This document shows, one piece after another, positions 1 to 6,430 of a stretch of 6,757 bases of DNA. Within the stretch, counting starts at the first letter, position 1. Each line of letters begins with the position of its first letter. Both the position numbers and the translations under genes were made by a program. The notes under the pieces were generated by a model. The model ran no database searches, was not told where the DNA came from, and was given only the letters and a program-made list of their open reading frames with translations. The DNA is from an uncultured Lactobacillus sp. (lineage in GTDB: Bacteria > Bacillota > Bacilli > Lactobacillales > Lactobacillaceae), in contig CALYQE010000104.1 in assembly GCA_945281075.1 (NCBI GenBank), forward strand, positions 1 to 6,757. Direction: 5' to 3'.

Positions 1-29
1 TTGACAGCGTTTTCAAAAGCGCATATACT
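1..29 (+). promoter_or_regulatory. Sigma-A promoter of the six-gene operon
   Basis: A consensus -35 TTGACA (1-6) and a near-consensus -10 TATACT (24-29) are separated by an optimal 17-base spacer. Transcription should start near base 36. No open frame lies between this promoter and the aldolase at 157, so the transcript begins with an untranslated leader of about 120 bases. The -35 element and spacer are overlapped by a cre-like box. A small ACTA/TAGT inverted repeat (27-30 and 37-40) straddles the predicted start site; its meaning is unknown. The promoter sits at the very edge of the window, so upstream elements or a divergent gene cannot be assessed. Confidence 0.85.
2..15 (+). promoter_or_regulatory. 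cre-like CcpA box overlapping the -35 element
   Basis: TGACAGCGTTTTCA matches the catabolite responsive element consensus TGWAANCGNTNWCA at every fixed position except the fourth (C for A), including the central CG. It covers most of the -35 hexamer and the start of the spacer. CcpA bound there would block RNA polymerase, which implies repression when glucose or another preferred sugar is present. This fits an operon for secondary carbohydrate use. The match and position are seen directly; CcpA binding is inferred. Confidence 0.7.
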
Positions 30-51
30 ATCGTCGTAGTAAAATATTAAT

Positions 52-75
52 TGAACAAGAAATTTAGAAGGTTCA
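52..75 (+). promoter_or_regulatory. Possible antiterminator pairing in the leader RNA
   Basis: TGAAC (52-56) is complementary to GTTCA (71-75), giving a 5-bp stem with a 14-base loop. Two further A-T pairs (49-50 with 77-78) are possible beyond one mismatch. Bases 71-75 are also part of the outer stem of the leader terminator, so the two folds exclude each other. The stem is weak alone and would need protein support, as expected for a site stabilised by an RNA-binding antiterminator such as the GlpP-family protein encoded at 1059-1607. The complementarity is seen directly; the role is inferred and could be chance. Confidence 0.35.
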
Positions 76-128
76 TTTAAACCTGTGTAAGTTATTACAC
101 ATAGGTTTATTTGGGCCTTCTTTTTTTT
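66..128 (+). terminator. Leader intrinsic terminator (attenuator) upstream of the aldolase
   Basis: The hairpin is long. The outer stem pairs 66-75 with 112-121 (AGAAGG with CCTTCT, extended by two G-U pairs, one C-G and one A-U). After a 2x2 internal loop, TAAACCT (78-84) pairs with AGGTTTA (103-109). After a two-base bulge, GTGTAA (85-90) pairs with TTACAC (95-100), closed by a GTTA loop. A run of eight T (121-128) follows at once. The structure lies after the promoter and before the first gene, so it would stop most transcripts unless antitermination occurs. Glycerol operons controlled by GlpP in Bacillus have the same promoter-terminator-gene order, and a GlpP-family protein is encoded in this operon. 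It could instead end an unseen upstream transcript, but the promoter at 1-29 makes a leader attenuator more likely. Confidence 0.85.
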
Positions 129-156
129 GACTTCATTTTGGTAAAGGAGATTTATT

Positions 157-969
157 ATGGATAAAGCAAAACGCTTAAATAATATTTTTGGAAAAGACGG
201 AAAAACAATAATTGTCGCTTTAGATGGATTTGGATTTTCTTCCAATACGGACGGAGTAGATTTTTCCGTAAAAAGTGTTAAAGAATTGCTAAAATATGGA
301 CTCAACTGTGCCTTAGTTACCTATGGTCAAGCTCAGCTATTTTCAGAAGAGTTAATTGATGTTCCAACAGTTTTAAGAGTAGATGGCTCGGTCAATGTCT
401 TTGATGATACTGTTCCAGAAACAGCTCAGTTCTTCGACGTTACTGACGCTTTGAAGCTTGGAGCAAGTGGTGTAGTCTGCATGACATTTCCAGGAGCTCC
501 AGGTGGCAGAGAAGAATTTTCTCATAAAATGTTGTCTAAATTGGCCAAACAAGGGGAAGAATGGAATGTTCCAGTGATTGCAGAAACTCTTCCTTGCTCC
601 TACCCCGTCTTAGATAAATATCCGAATTCTAATAATCCGGATTACATTAAAACGGCTGCAAGACTAGGAGCAGAATATGGAGCAGACGTTATTAAGACAA
701 GATTTACTGGCAACGTAAAAATTGATCGCAAAATCGTTGAAAATACGATCCGTCCGGCAGTTGCTTTAGGTGGGCCAAAAACCGACAATAAAACGTATTT
801 TGAATACGTTCATAATTTGATGGAAGCAGGTGTTAAGGGTATTGCTACGGGAAGGAATATTACTCAAGACTCTAATCCAATTGGTAAGGTAGCTGCTTTA
901 TCCGCTATTGTCCATGATGGAAAATCGGTTGAGGAGGCGCTGCAGATATATTCAGAAACAAGATCTTAA
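157..969 (+). CDS. DhnA/FbaB-family class I aldolase
   Basis: This 270-residue cytoplasmic TIM-barrel enzyme belongs to the DhnA family of Schiff-base aldolases (FbaB, LsrF and YihT relatives). The probable Schiff-base lysine is K180 in GADVIKTRFTG. Phosphate-binding loops typical of the family are ALGGPK (203-208) and GIATGRNI (228-235, like MGRNIFQ in LsrF). The N-terminal signature reads ALDGFGF (21-27), where relatives usually have D-H-G, so the histidine after D23 is replaced by glycine. The start at 157 is supported by AAAGGAGA (143-150). The likely reaction is reversible cleavage of a phosphorylated ketose to a triose phosphate and an aldehyde; the exact substrate cannot be told. It is the first gene behind the attenuator. 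The cofactor-independent class I mechanism is inferred from the lysine. LsrF-type thiolase chemistry is an alternative. Confidence 0.85.
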   Translation: MDKAKRLNNIFGKDGKTIIVALDGFGFSSNTDGVDFSVKSVKELLKYGLNCALVTYGQAQLFSEELIDVPTVLRVDGSVNVFDDTVPETAQFFDVTDALKLGASGVVCMTFPGAPGGREEFSHKMLSKLAKQGEEWNVPVIAETLPCSYPVLDKYPNSNNPDYIKTAARLGAEYGADVIKTRFTGNVKIDRKIVENTIRPAVALGGPKTDNKTYFEYVHNLMEAGVKGIATGRNITQDSNPIGKVAALSAIVHDGKSVEEALQIYSETRS

Positions 970-1058
970 TTTCAAAAATCAATAATTTTCTTTAATAAGA
1001 ATTAAACCATGTTTATAGCTTAATAGTAATTTTTGATATTTGTATTGGAGGAGATTAG

Positions 1059-1607
1059 ATGCAGCAAAATAAAATAATTATACCCTCAGTGAGAGAGCTC
1101 AAATTCTTACAAATAGCTTGTAAAGCAAAGGCACCAATCATTCTTTTGAGTAATACCGACATAGGAAACCTAATTCAACAAACATCTTATGTGCATAAGT
1201 ATAAAAAGAAGGCATTTGTACATTTGGAATTAGTAGCTGGCTTTGCACCAGATGTTAAAGGCTTACGACTACTAAAAAATATGTACCAAGTCGACGGAGT
1301 CTTTACTACTAATATACAAGCTGGCAATATTGCCAAGAGTATTGGGCTAAAAGTTATTTACCGCTTTTTCTTAATTGACAGCCGTTCTCTAAAAAGAACA
1401 AGTGTAATTCTGGAAAACAACAAGTTTGATGCCATCGAGGTTCTTCCTGCCTGTTGTGCAATTATCGAATCAAACAGTCTAGTAAAGTTAAAGAAAAACT
1501 CTAAATTACTTGCTGGTGGCTTCATTAATACTATGAATATGGTTGATCAAATTTTTAAATTGGGATTTTCTGGAATTACAACTAGCAATAGAGAACTTTG
1601 GCAATAA
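1059..1607 (+). CDS. GlpP-family transcription antiterminator
   Basis: This 182-residue protein belongs to the GlpP family, TIM-barrel-like RNA-binding antiterminators of about 190 residues. In Bacillus subtilis GlpP responds to glycerol-3-phosphate and lets transcription pass leader terminators of glp genes. Family hallmarks are HLELVAGF (55-62), RFFLIDS (102-108), FDAIEVLP (123-130), LLAGGFINT (150-158) and the C-terminal GITTSNRELW (172-181). The usual G after IEVLP is A here and is followed by two cysteines (ACC, 131-133). The start is supported by GGAGGAG (1047-1053). An 89-base gap to the aldolase holds only a weak AT-rich hairpin (983-1004), with no clear promoter or terminator. No glycerol genes are nearby. 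The probable target is the terminator at 66-128 of its own operon, and the ligand probably a phosphorylated intermediate of this pathway; both are inferred. The symbol glpP is withheld because a glycerol role is doubtful. Confidence 0.9.
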   Translation: MQQNKIIIPSVRELKFLQIACKAKAPIILLSNTDIGNLIQQTSYVHKYKKKAFVHLELVAGFAPDVKGLRLLKNMYQVDGVFTTNIQAGNIAKSIGLKVIYRFFLIDSRSLKRTSVILENNKFDAIEVLPACCAIIESNSLVKLKKNSKLLAGGFINTMNMVDQIFKLGFSGITTSNRELWQ

Positions 1608-1622
1608 GAAAGGTGTGAAAAT

Positions 1623-3176
1623 ATGACTAAATACTTAATGGGTATCGACAATGGCGGTACTTCGACAAAAGCAGCTATCTATGATTCTGCTGGACACGAA
1701 GTGGCAAAATCGACAATTTATACTGAAATGATAACGCCTCATGAATTTTGGACAGAAAGAGACATGTCTGAACTTAGGGAAGTCAATTTTAAAGTTATTC
1801 GAAACGTTTTAAAAAAATCAGATATTAATCCCAAGCAAGTTGTCGGAATCGGTATAACTGGTCACGGCAATGGGCTTTATTTAATAGGAAAAAATGGAAC
1901 TTTTATCCGCAACGGCATTATTTCGACAGATAATCGAGCTAACCAAATTGTAGAAAAATGGCTCTCCGATGAAAAATATGAAACTATTGTTCGGCCTAGG
2001 ACTTACGCGACCATCTGGAGCTCACAGCCAGCTTCACTTTTGAAGTGGCTAGACGAAAATGAACCAGAAATTTATGACAAAACTGAATATGTCTTCATGA
2101 TTACTGATTTAGTACGTTACTGGCTTACGGGAAAGGCTGGCTTAGAAAAATCAAATGCTAGTGGAACTTCACTTTTTAATCAAAAAACCGAAGAATTTGA
2201 TGAAAAAGTATTTGAATTCTTTGGCATTAAAAAATGGTTAAAAAAAATGCCTCCTTTAGTCGAATCTACAGAAAAGTGTGGGGCAATCACGAAAGAGGTA
2301 AGCAAGCAAACTGGCCTTAGTGAAGGTACACCTGTTGCTGGTGGACTATTTGATATTACTGCAAGCGCTTTATCGACGGGGTTAGTTAATCACGACCGGC
2401 TATCAATTGTAACCGGAACTTGGAGCATTAACCAATATATCGATAACAAAATTTCAGTAGTCAAAGATTTATTTATGACTTCTGATTATCCGATTAAAGG
2501 TGAGTACTTATTAACAGAGGCTTCGCCAACCAGTGGTTCCAACCTAACTTGGTTCATTGATACCTTTATGAAAGATCATTCTCAACTTTTGGAAATGGTT
2601 AACGATAATATCAGCATCTATGACTATTGTTCTAAATTAGTAGCAACAGTTAAACCATGGGAAAGTAAGTTGATTTTTTACCCATTTATTTTTGGTTCGA
2701 ATGCAGGAATTGCTAACTCATCCGCCGGTTTTATTGGTGCAACTAAAGATACATCCCTCGCACAATTTGTAAATGCAATATACGAAGGTGTTTGCTTTGC
2801 TCACAAAGCCCACGTTGAAAAATTAGCAAAAATAAATGCAAATATCCTAAATTCACCAATTCGCATAGCTGGAGGTATTACTAACTCGGATATATGGCTA
2901 CAAATGTTTGCTGATGTTTTTCAAAAGCCGCTTGAATTGGTCAATGTCAAAGAAAATGGTGCAATGGGTGCGTCTATGACTGCAGGAGTAATGTCTGGAT
3001 TATTCACAGACTTTTCATCTGCATCAAAGAGTATGGTTCATATTTCTAAAACTATCTCGCCTAATCCGAAATTGGCTGAGGTCTATAAAGAAAAGTATCA
3101 ATTGTATCAACAAGTTGTGAAGGATCAATCTTTCGTCTGGAACGACATTGGAAATGTTAAATTGGCAACAGTATAG
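1623..3176 (+). CDS. FGGY-family carbohydrate kinase, L-xylulokinase (LyxK)-like
   Basis: This 517-residue ATP-dependent sugar kinase has two actin-like domains; E. coli LyxK, its closest relative by recall, is about 500 residues. The N-terminal phosphate loop is GIDNGGTSTKA (7-17). LyxK-like sugar-side motifs are ERDM (45-48) and GHGNG (80-84). The probable catalytic base is D244 in GGLFD, where LyxK has the same GGLFD. The second phosphate motif is TGTW (264-267), and the adenosine motif is AGGITNSDIWLQMFADV (416-432). LyxK also shares EASPTS (299-304) and FIFGSNAG (355-362). It should phosphorylate a ketose or related acid, with L-xylulose or a 3-keto sugar acid as candidates; substrate is uncertain because the family is broad. 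It follows the antiterminator by 15 bases, with GAAAGGTG (1608-1615) as ribosome site, so the two are co-transcribed. Its product is the natural candidate ligand for the antiterminator, as glycerol-3-phosphate from GlpK is for GlpP. Confidence 0.88.
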   Translation: MTKYLMGIDNGGTSTKAAIYDSAGHEVAKSTIYTEMITPHEFWTERDMSELREVNFKVIRNVLKKSDINPKQVVGIGITGHGNGLYLIGKNGTFIRNGIISTDNRANQIVEKWLSDEKYETIVRPRTYATIWSSQPASLLKWLDENEPEIYDKTEYVFMITDLVRYWLTGKAGLEKSNASGTSLFNQKTEEFDEKVFEFFGIKKWLKKMPPLVESTEKCGAITKEVSKQTGLSEGTPVAGGLFDITASALSTGLVNHDRLSIVTGTWSINQYIDNKISVVKDLFMTSDYPIKGEYLLTEASPTSGSNLTWFIDTFMKDHSQLLEMVNDNISIYDYCSKLVATVKPWESKLIFYPFIFGSNAGIANSSAGFIGATKDTSLAQFVNAIYEGVCFAHKAHVEKLAKINANILNSPIRIAGGITNSDIWLQMFADVFQKPLELVNVKENGAMGASMTAGVMSGLFTDFSSASKSMVHISKTISPNPKLAEVYKEKYQLYQQVVKDQSFVWNDIGNVKLATV

Positions 3177-3205
3177 AAAGCATAAGATATTTAAAAGGAG
3201 AAAAA

Positions 3206-3967
3206 ATGGAATTAGGTTTAAAAGGTAAAAAAGCACTGGTAACTGGTGGTGCTACAGGTTTAGGGCAGCAATTTGTTTTAGCCTTAGCAAAAGAAGGCGT
3301 TACAGTTGCTTTTAGTTTTCTTAATGAAAATGAATGCCCAGAATTAACAGAAGAAAAAGTGAAAGAAGAAACTAATCAAAAGGCTTTTGGTTTAAAAGCA
3401 GACCTTTCTCAGGTTGAACAAGCTAGGAGGCTATTTGATGAGGGTCATGAAAAATTAGGACAAATTGATATTTTAATAAACAACGCTGGAATTTGGTTAA
3501 GCGGAATGGTTACAGAAATTAAAGACAAAGATTGGGACTTAGAGTTAGAAACCAATTTAAGAGCGCCCTTTCTTCTTGCACAAAAATTTGCAATTGCTGC
3601 AAACAAAGAGAACCACGGTGGGCATGTCCTAAACGTAACTAGTCAAGCAGCATATTACGGTTCTACAACTGGACATTCTCATTATGCTGCTTCTAAAGCC
3701 GGTTTAATCGCCTTTAATGCTTCATTTGCTCGCGAACAGGCTAAGAATAAAATTAACAGTAATAATATCGCAATTGGAATCATGCACACCAGGATGATTC
3801 AAGCAAATCTTGATAAGAATCCTAACTATTATGTAAACAGGATTCCAATGGGTAGGGTTGTCGAGCCTAATGAAATCGCAAAAATGGGAACTTTGCTAGT
3901 TTCAGATGTGTACAGTTACATGACAGGAGCAACGGTTGACCTTACTGGTGGAATGTTAATGCACTAA
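3206..3967 (+). CDS. Short-chain dehydrogenase/reductase (SDR, classical type)
   Basis: This 253-residue classical SDR has a single Rossmann domain and the family's usual length. The cofactor motif is TGGATGLG (13-20). NNAG is at 92-95. The catalytic set is N117, S146 in VTSQ, Y160 and K164 in YAASK. The C-terminus ends DLTGGMLMH, as in FabG-like sugar alcohol dehydrogenases. It probably interconverts a hydroxyl and a keto group on the pathway sugar with NAD(H) or NADP(H), for example polyol to ketose before the kinase acts. Sequence similarity alone would give the generic label 3-oxoacyl-ACP reductase; the operon context argues against fatty acid synthesis. The ribosome site AAAAGGAG (3193-3200) is strong, and the gene begins 29 bases after the kinase stop. 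Confidence 0.88.
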   Translation: MELGLKGKKALVTGGATGLGQQFVLALAKEGVTVAFSFLNENECPELTEEKVKEETNQKAFGLKADLSQVEQARRLFDEGHEKLGQIDILINNAGIWLSGMVTEIKDKDWDLELETNLRAPFLLAQKFAIAANKENHGGHVLNVTSQAAYYGSTTGHSHYAASKAGLIAFNASFAREQAKNKINSNNIAIGIMHTRMIQANLDKNPNYYVNRIPMGRVVEPNEIAKMGTLLVSDVYSYMTGATVDLTGGMLMH

Positions 3968-3990
3968 GATTTTAGAAAGAAGAGTTAAAT

Positions 3991-4992
3991 ATGAAAATAA
4001 TCGCTTTTGGTGACAATCTAATTACCCCCAAAATGTTAAATACAGGATTAAAGCAATTTGAACAAAATGGAGACTTAGTTGAAATTAGAGACTGGAGCCA
4101 TGATACAGTTGAAGACTTACAAAATGATAATATCAAAATTGAACAAAAAGGTGCCAATTCAGTAGAGATTACCAATCAAGATTTGCTCAAGGGCATTGAA
4201 AGTTTTGATATGATTATTACCCAATTTATGCCTATAGGAAAAAAAGTAATTGATCAAGCTAAAAATCTTAAGTACATTGGTGTTCTAAGAAGTGGTACTG
4301 AAAATGTAGATAACAAATATGCGGAAAGTAAAGGTATAAAAGTTATCAACACTGCTGGACGTAATGCACGTGCAGTTGCAGAATTCACAGTTGGTATGAT
4401 ACTTTCCGAAACAAGAAATATTGCCCGCACAAATGCAAAGATGCATGAAGATATTTGGTTCAAGGATTTTCCTAATAAAGACAATATTCCTGAGATCGGC
4501 GGTAAGACCATTGGAATTATTGGTTTTGGTCATATTGGACAATTAGTAGCTAAATTTTTGAGTGGCTTTGACGCTAAAATCATTTTCTATGATCCATATG
4601 TTCAAAAGACAAATTTAAATGCTAAAAAAGTTGATAGTATTTCTTATTTACTTAGACAATCTGACATCATCACAATTCATATGAGGGCAACAGAAGAAAC
4701 TCACCATATTATTAATAAAGACATGTTCGAACTAATAAAGCCAAGTGCATATTTTATCAATACTGCTCGCTCAGCTCTTGTTGATGAAAAAGCTCTAATT
4801 ACAGTATTAAAAGAGGGCAGAATATCTGGTGCAGCAATTGACACTTTTGATGAGGAGCCTCTACCAGCAGATTCTGAATTTTTAAACTTAAAGAATGTCA
4901 CTTTAACCTCGCATTTAGCTGGTTCAACCGCTGATGCTTTCAAAAACACTCCGAAATTGTTTGCTCAAAGATTTTTAGATGGGCAAAAATAA
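3991..4992 (+). CDS. D-isomer-specific 2-hydroxyacid dehydrogenase (YoaD/SerA-like)
   Basis: This 333-residue NAD-dependent dehydrogenase has an N-terminal substrate domain, a central Rossmann domain and a C-terminal return helix. The dinucleotide motif is GFGHIG (178-183). The acidic residue D201 after strand 2 (YDPY) favours NAD over NADP. The catalytic triad is R260 in NTARSALVDE, E289 in DTFDEEP and H308 in LTSHLAGST. The usual RG after NTA is RS here, and the usual LHxPLT stretch reads IHMRATEET (229-237), so a basic residue replaces the proline; this may shape specificity for an acidic or phosphorylated substrate. It would reduce a 2-keto acid or oxidise a D-2-hydroxy acid in the cytoplasm. 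Pairing of such an enzyme with an FGGY kinase recalls B. subtilis yoaD-yoaC, whose pathway is not clear to me. The ribosome site is weak (AGAAAGAAGAG, 3974-3984), 23 bases after the SDR stop. Confidence 0.88.
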   Translation: MKIIAFGDNLITPKMLNTGLKQFEQNGDLVEIRDWSHDTVEDLQNDNIKIEQKGANSVEITNQDLLKGIESFDMIITQFMPIGKKVIDQAKNLKYIGVLRSGTENVDNKYAESKGIKVINTAGRNARAVAEFTVGMILSETRNIARTNAKMHEDIWFKDFPNKDNIPEIGGKTIGIIGFGHIGQLVAKFLSGFDAKIIFYDPYVQKTNLNAKKVDSISYLLRQSDIITIHMRATEETHHIINKDMFELIKPSAYFINTARSALVDEKALITVLKEGRISGAAIDTFDEEPLPADSEFLNLKNVTLTSHLAGSTADAFKNTPKLFAQRFLDGQK

Positions 4993-5006
4993 TTTTCTTA
5001 TTTTAG

Positions 5007-5014
5007 AATGGAGA
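5007..5014 (+). promoter_or_regulatory. Ribosome binding site that fixes the permease start at 5023
   Basis: AATGGAGA contains the Shine-Dalgarno core GGAG (5010-5013), nine bases before ATG 5023. It overlaps the alternative ATG at 5008-5010. The sequence before 5008 is TTTCTTATTTTAGA, without a purine-rich ribosome site. Initiation at 5023 gives MTLINTIVG, a hydrophobic start consistent with GatC N-termini. Confidence 0.7.
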
Positions 5015-5022
5015 ACTTTACA

Positions 5023-6294
5023 ATGACATTAATTAACACTATTGTTGGGTTAGGCTCCTCAGTGATGATGCCCATTATCTTTTTTATCGTTGGCATAATT
5101 TTTAGAATGAGTCTAGCAAAAGCTTTTAAGGCTGGTATGCTTGTCGGTGTTGGTTTTACAGGTGTTTCGATGGTTATTAACTTAATGCTGAATGCTTTAG
5201 GTCCTGCTTCGAAAGCAATGGTTGCGCGATTAGGTTTAAAATTAACTGTTACAGACGTTGGATGGGGAACCGCATCAACAATTGGCTGGGGATCATCAAT
5301 TATGTTGGTCACCGTTATAGGATTCTTAGTTATAAACGCGATTCTACTATTTTTAAACTTAACAAAAACTGTTGACCTTGACATTTTTAATTTTTGGATT
5401 TTTCTTTTAGTAGGCAGCCTTATCTACGCAGGTACAAATAACTACTGGATTGCAGTTATTGCAGACTGGATCATTTATGTCTTAACGTTAATTATTGCAG
5501 ACATAACCCAACCAATCATTCAGAACAAATTTCCTAAAAAGGATTTAAAGGGTATTTCATTTCCTCACCTAACTTGTTTAGCATGGGTACCGTTTGGAAT
5601 TGCAGGAAATTGGATCTGTGAACACATTCCTGGTTTAAACAAAATTAAGTTGGACCCTGAAACAATTAATAACAGACTTGGAATATTGGGTGAACCAATT
5701 AGCTTCGGTGCAATTATTGGTTTCTTAATGGGAATACTGGCTGGTTACGATTTTTCTAAGACTTTAACCTTAGGAGTAAATATTGCTGCCTCAATGTACC
5801 TCCTGCCAATAGTGGTTGATGTTCTGGTTTCAGGTCTAGTCTTGGTAAAAGACCATGTAAATAATAAGTTAAAAGAATGGTTTCCGAAAAGAGAATTCTA
5901 TATTGGAATGGATACAGCACTATTAATCGATGACCCTTCAGTGTTATCTACTGGTCTTTTGCTTTTGCCATTGGCAATTATTTTGGCCTTTATTCTTCCC
6001 GACAACCGAGTACTTCCATTTGCCGACCTCGCTTCGCTAATGTTCTTGTTTGCTTTAATAGCACCATTTTGTAACCGGAATATATTTAGAATGCTTATTT
6101 CTGGCATACTCATCGTAGTTACTATTTTCTATGTCGGAACATCCATTGCTCCTGAATTCACAAAAGCAGCTGCTCAATCAAATGTTAGTTCTATAAAAGC
6201 TTTTAGTTCCATTACCAATTTAGTTGGATCTGCAACAACTTGGATTGGATGGATTTTTATTAAAGGCAGCGAATGGATTGCCACACTTATTTAA
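5023..6294 (+). CDS. PTS galactitol-family IIC permease (GatC-like)
   Basis: This integral membrane sugar permease of the GatC (PTS IIC galactitol) family has about ten hydrophobic segments across its length. Family landmarks on the 423-residue form are DVGWGTAS (78-85), FPH with H182, GEP (223-225), GILAGYD (237-243) and IGMDTALL (294-301), all matched in E. coli GatC (about 450 residues). An upstream ATG at 5008 gives 428 residues but has no ribosome site, and its own G begins GGAG (5010-5013), which sits nine bases before ATG 5023; 5023 is therefore chosen. No IIA or IIB domain is fused or encoded in the window. The protein may borrow IIA/IIB from elsewhere or carry unphosphorylated substrate for the FGGY kinase. 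It is the last gene of the operon, starting 30 bases after the dehydrogenase stop. The symbol gatC is withheld because the substrate is unknown. Confidence 0.87.
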   Translation: MTLINTIVGLGSSVMMPIIFFIVGIIFRMSLAKAFKAGMLVGVGFTGVSMVINLMLNALGPASKAMVARLGLKLTVTDVGWGTASTIGWGSSIMLVTVIGFLVINAILLFLNLTKTVDLDIFNFWIFLLVGSLIYAGTNNYWIAVIADWIIYVLTLIIADITQPIIQNKFPKKDLKGISFPHLTCLAWVPFGIAGNWICEHIPGLNKIKLDPETINNRLGILGEPISFGAIIGFLMGILAGYDFSKTLTLGVNIAASMYLLPIVVDVLVSGLVLVKDHVNNKLKEWFPKREFYIGMDTALLIDDPSVLSTGLLLLPLAIILAFILPDNRVLPFADLASLMFLFALIAPFCNRNIFRMLISGILIVVTIFYVGTSIAPEFTKAAAQSNVSSIKAFSSITNLVGSATTWIGWIFIKGSEWIATLI

Positions 6295-6430
6295 ATAGCA
6301 AGCTAACACAATCAATTTTTTATATGCTAATAAATCTTCATTTAAAGTATTAACTTATCTTAAAAATTAAATTAAGTATAAATTAGATGTGAGTTTTAAA
6401 ATTAGGTCGTTTTATTAAATTTAAAACTGA

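Noticed and set aside
66..128. T-box or metabolite riboswitch in the leader
   Set aside because: No T-box motif or known riboswitch core was seen, the leader is short, and an antiterminator protein is encoded in the operon.
970..1058. Internal promoter or terminator in the 89-base gap between aldolase and antiterminator genes
   Set aside because: No convincing -35/-10 pair was found; the hairpin near 983-1004 is weak and lacks a T run, and the TCAAAAAT/ATTTTTGA repeat (972-979, 1029-1036) is AT-rich and widely spaced.
157..3176. AI-2 (Lsr) processing pair, because an FGGY kinase and a DhnA-type aldolase occur together as in LsrK/LsrF
   Set aside because: The kinase matches LyxK motifs (GGLFD, EASPTS) better than LsrK, and no LsrG, LsrR or Lsr transporter is present; the aldolase also lacks the D-H-G signature.
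1059..3176. Glycerol utilisation operon (glpP plus glpK)
   Set aside because: The kinase carries LyxK-like rather than GlpK motifs, and no glpF or glpD is present.
3206..3967. FabG of fatty acid synthesis
   Set aside because: Only generic SDR motifs support this; there are no fatty acid genes and the gene sits inside a sugar operon.
5008..5022. ATG 5008 as the permease start
   Set aside because: There is no ribosome site ahead of it, and its own G begins the GGAG site for ATG 5023.
3024..6113. Several reverse-strand open frames of 67-128 codons opposite the kinase, SDR, dehydrogenase and permease genes
   Set aside because: Each lies within a well-supported + strand gene, and their translations show no recognisable domain.
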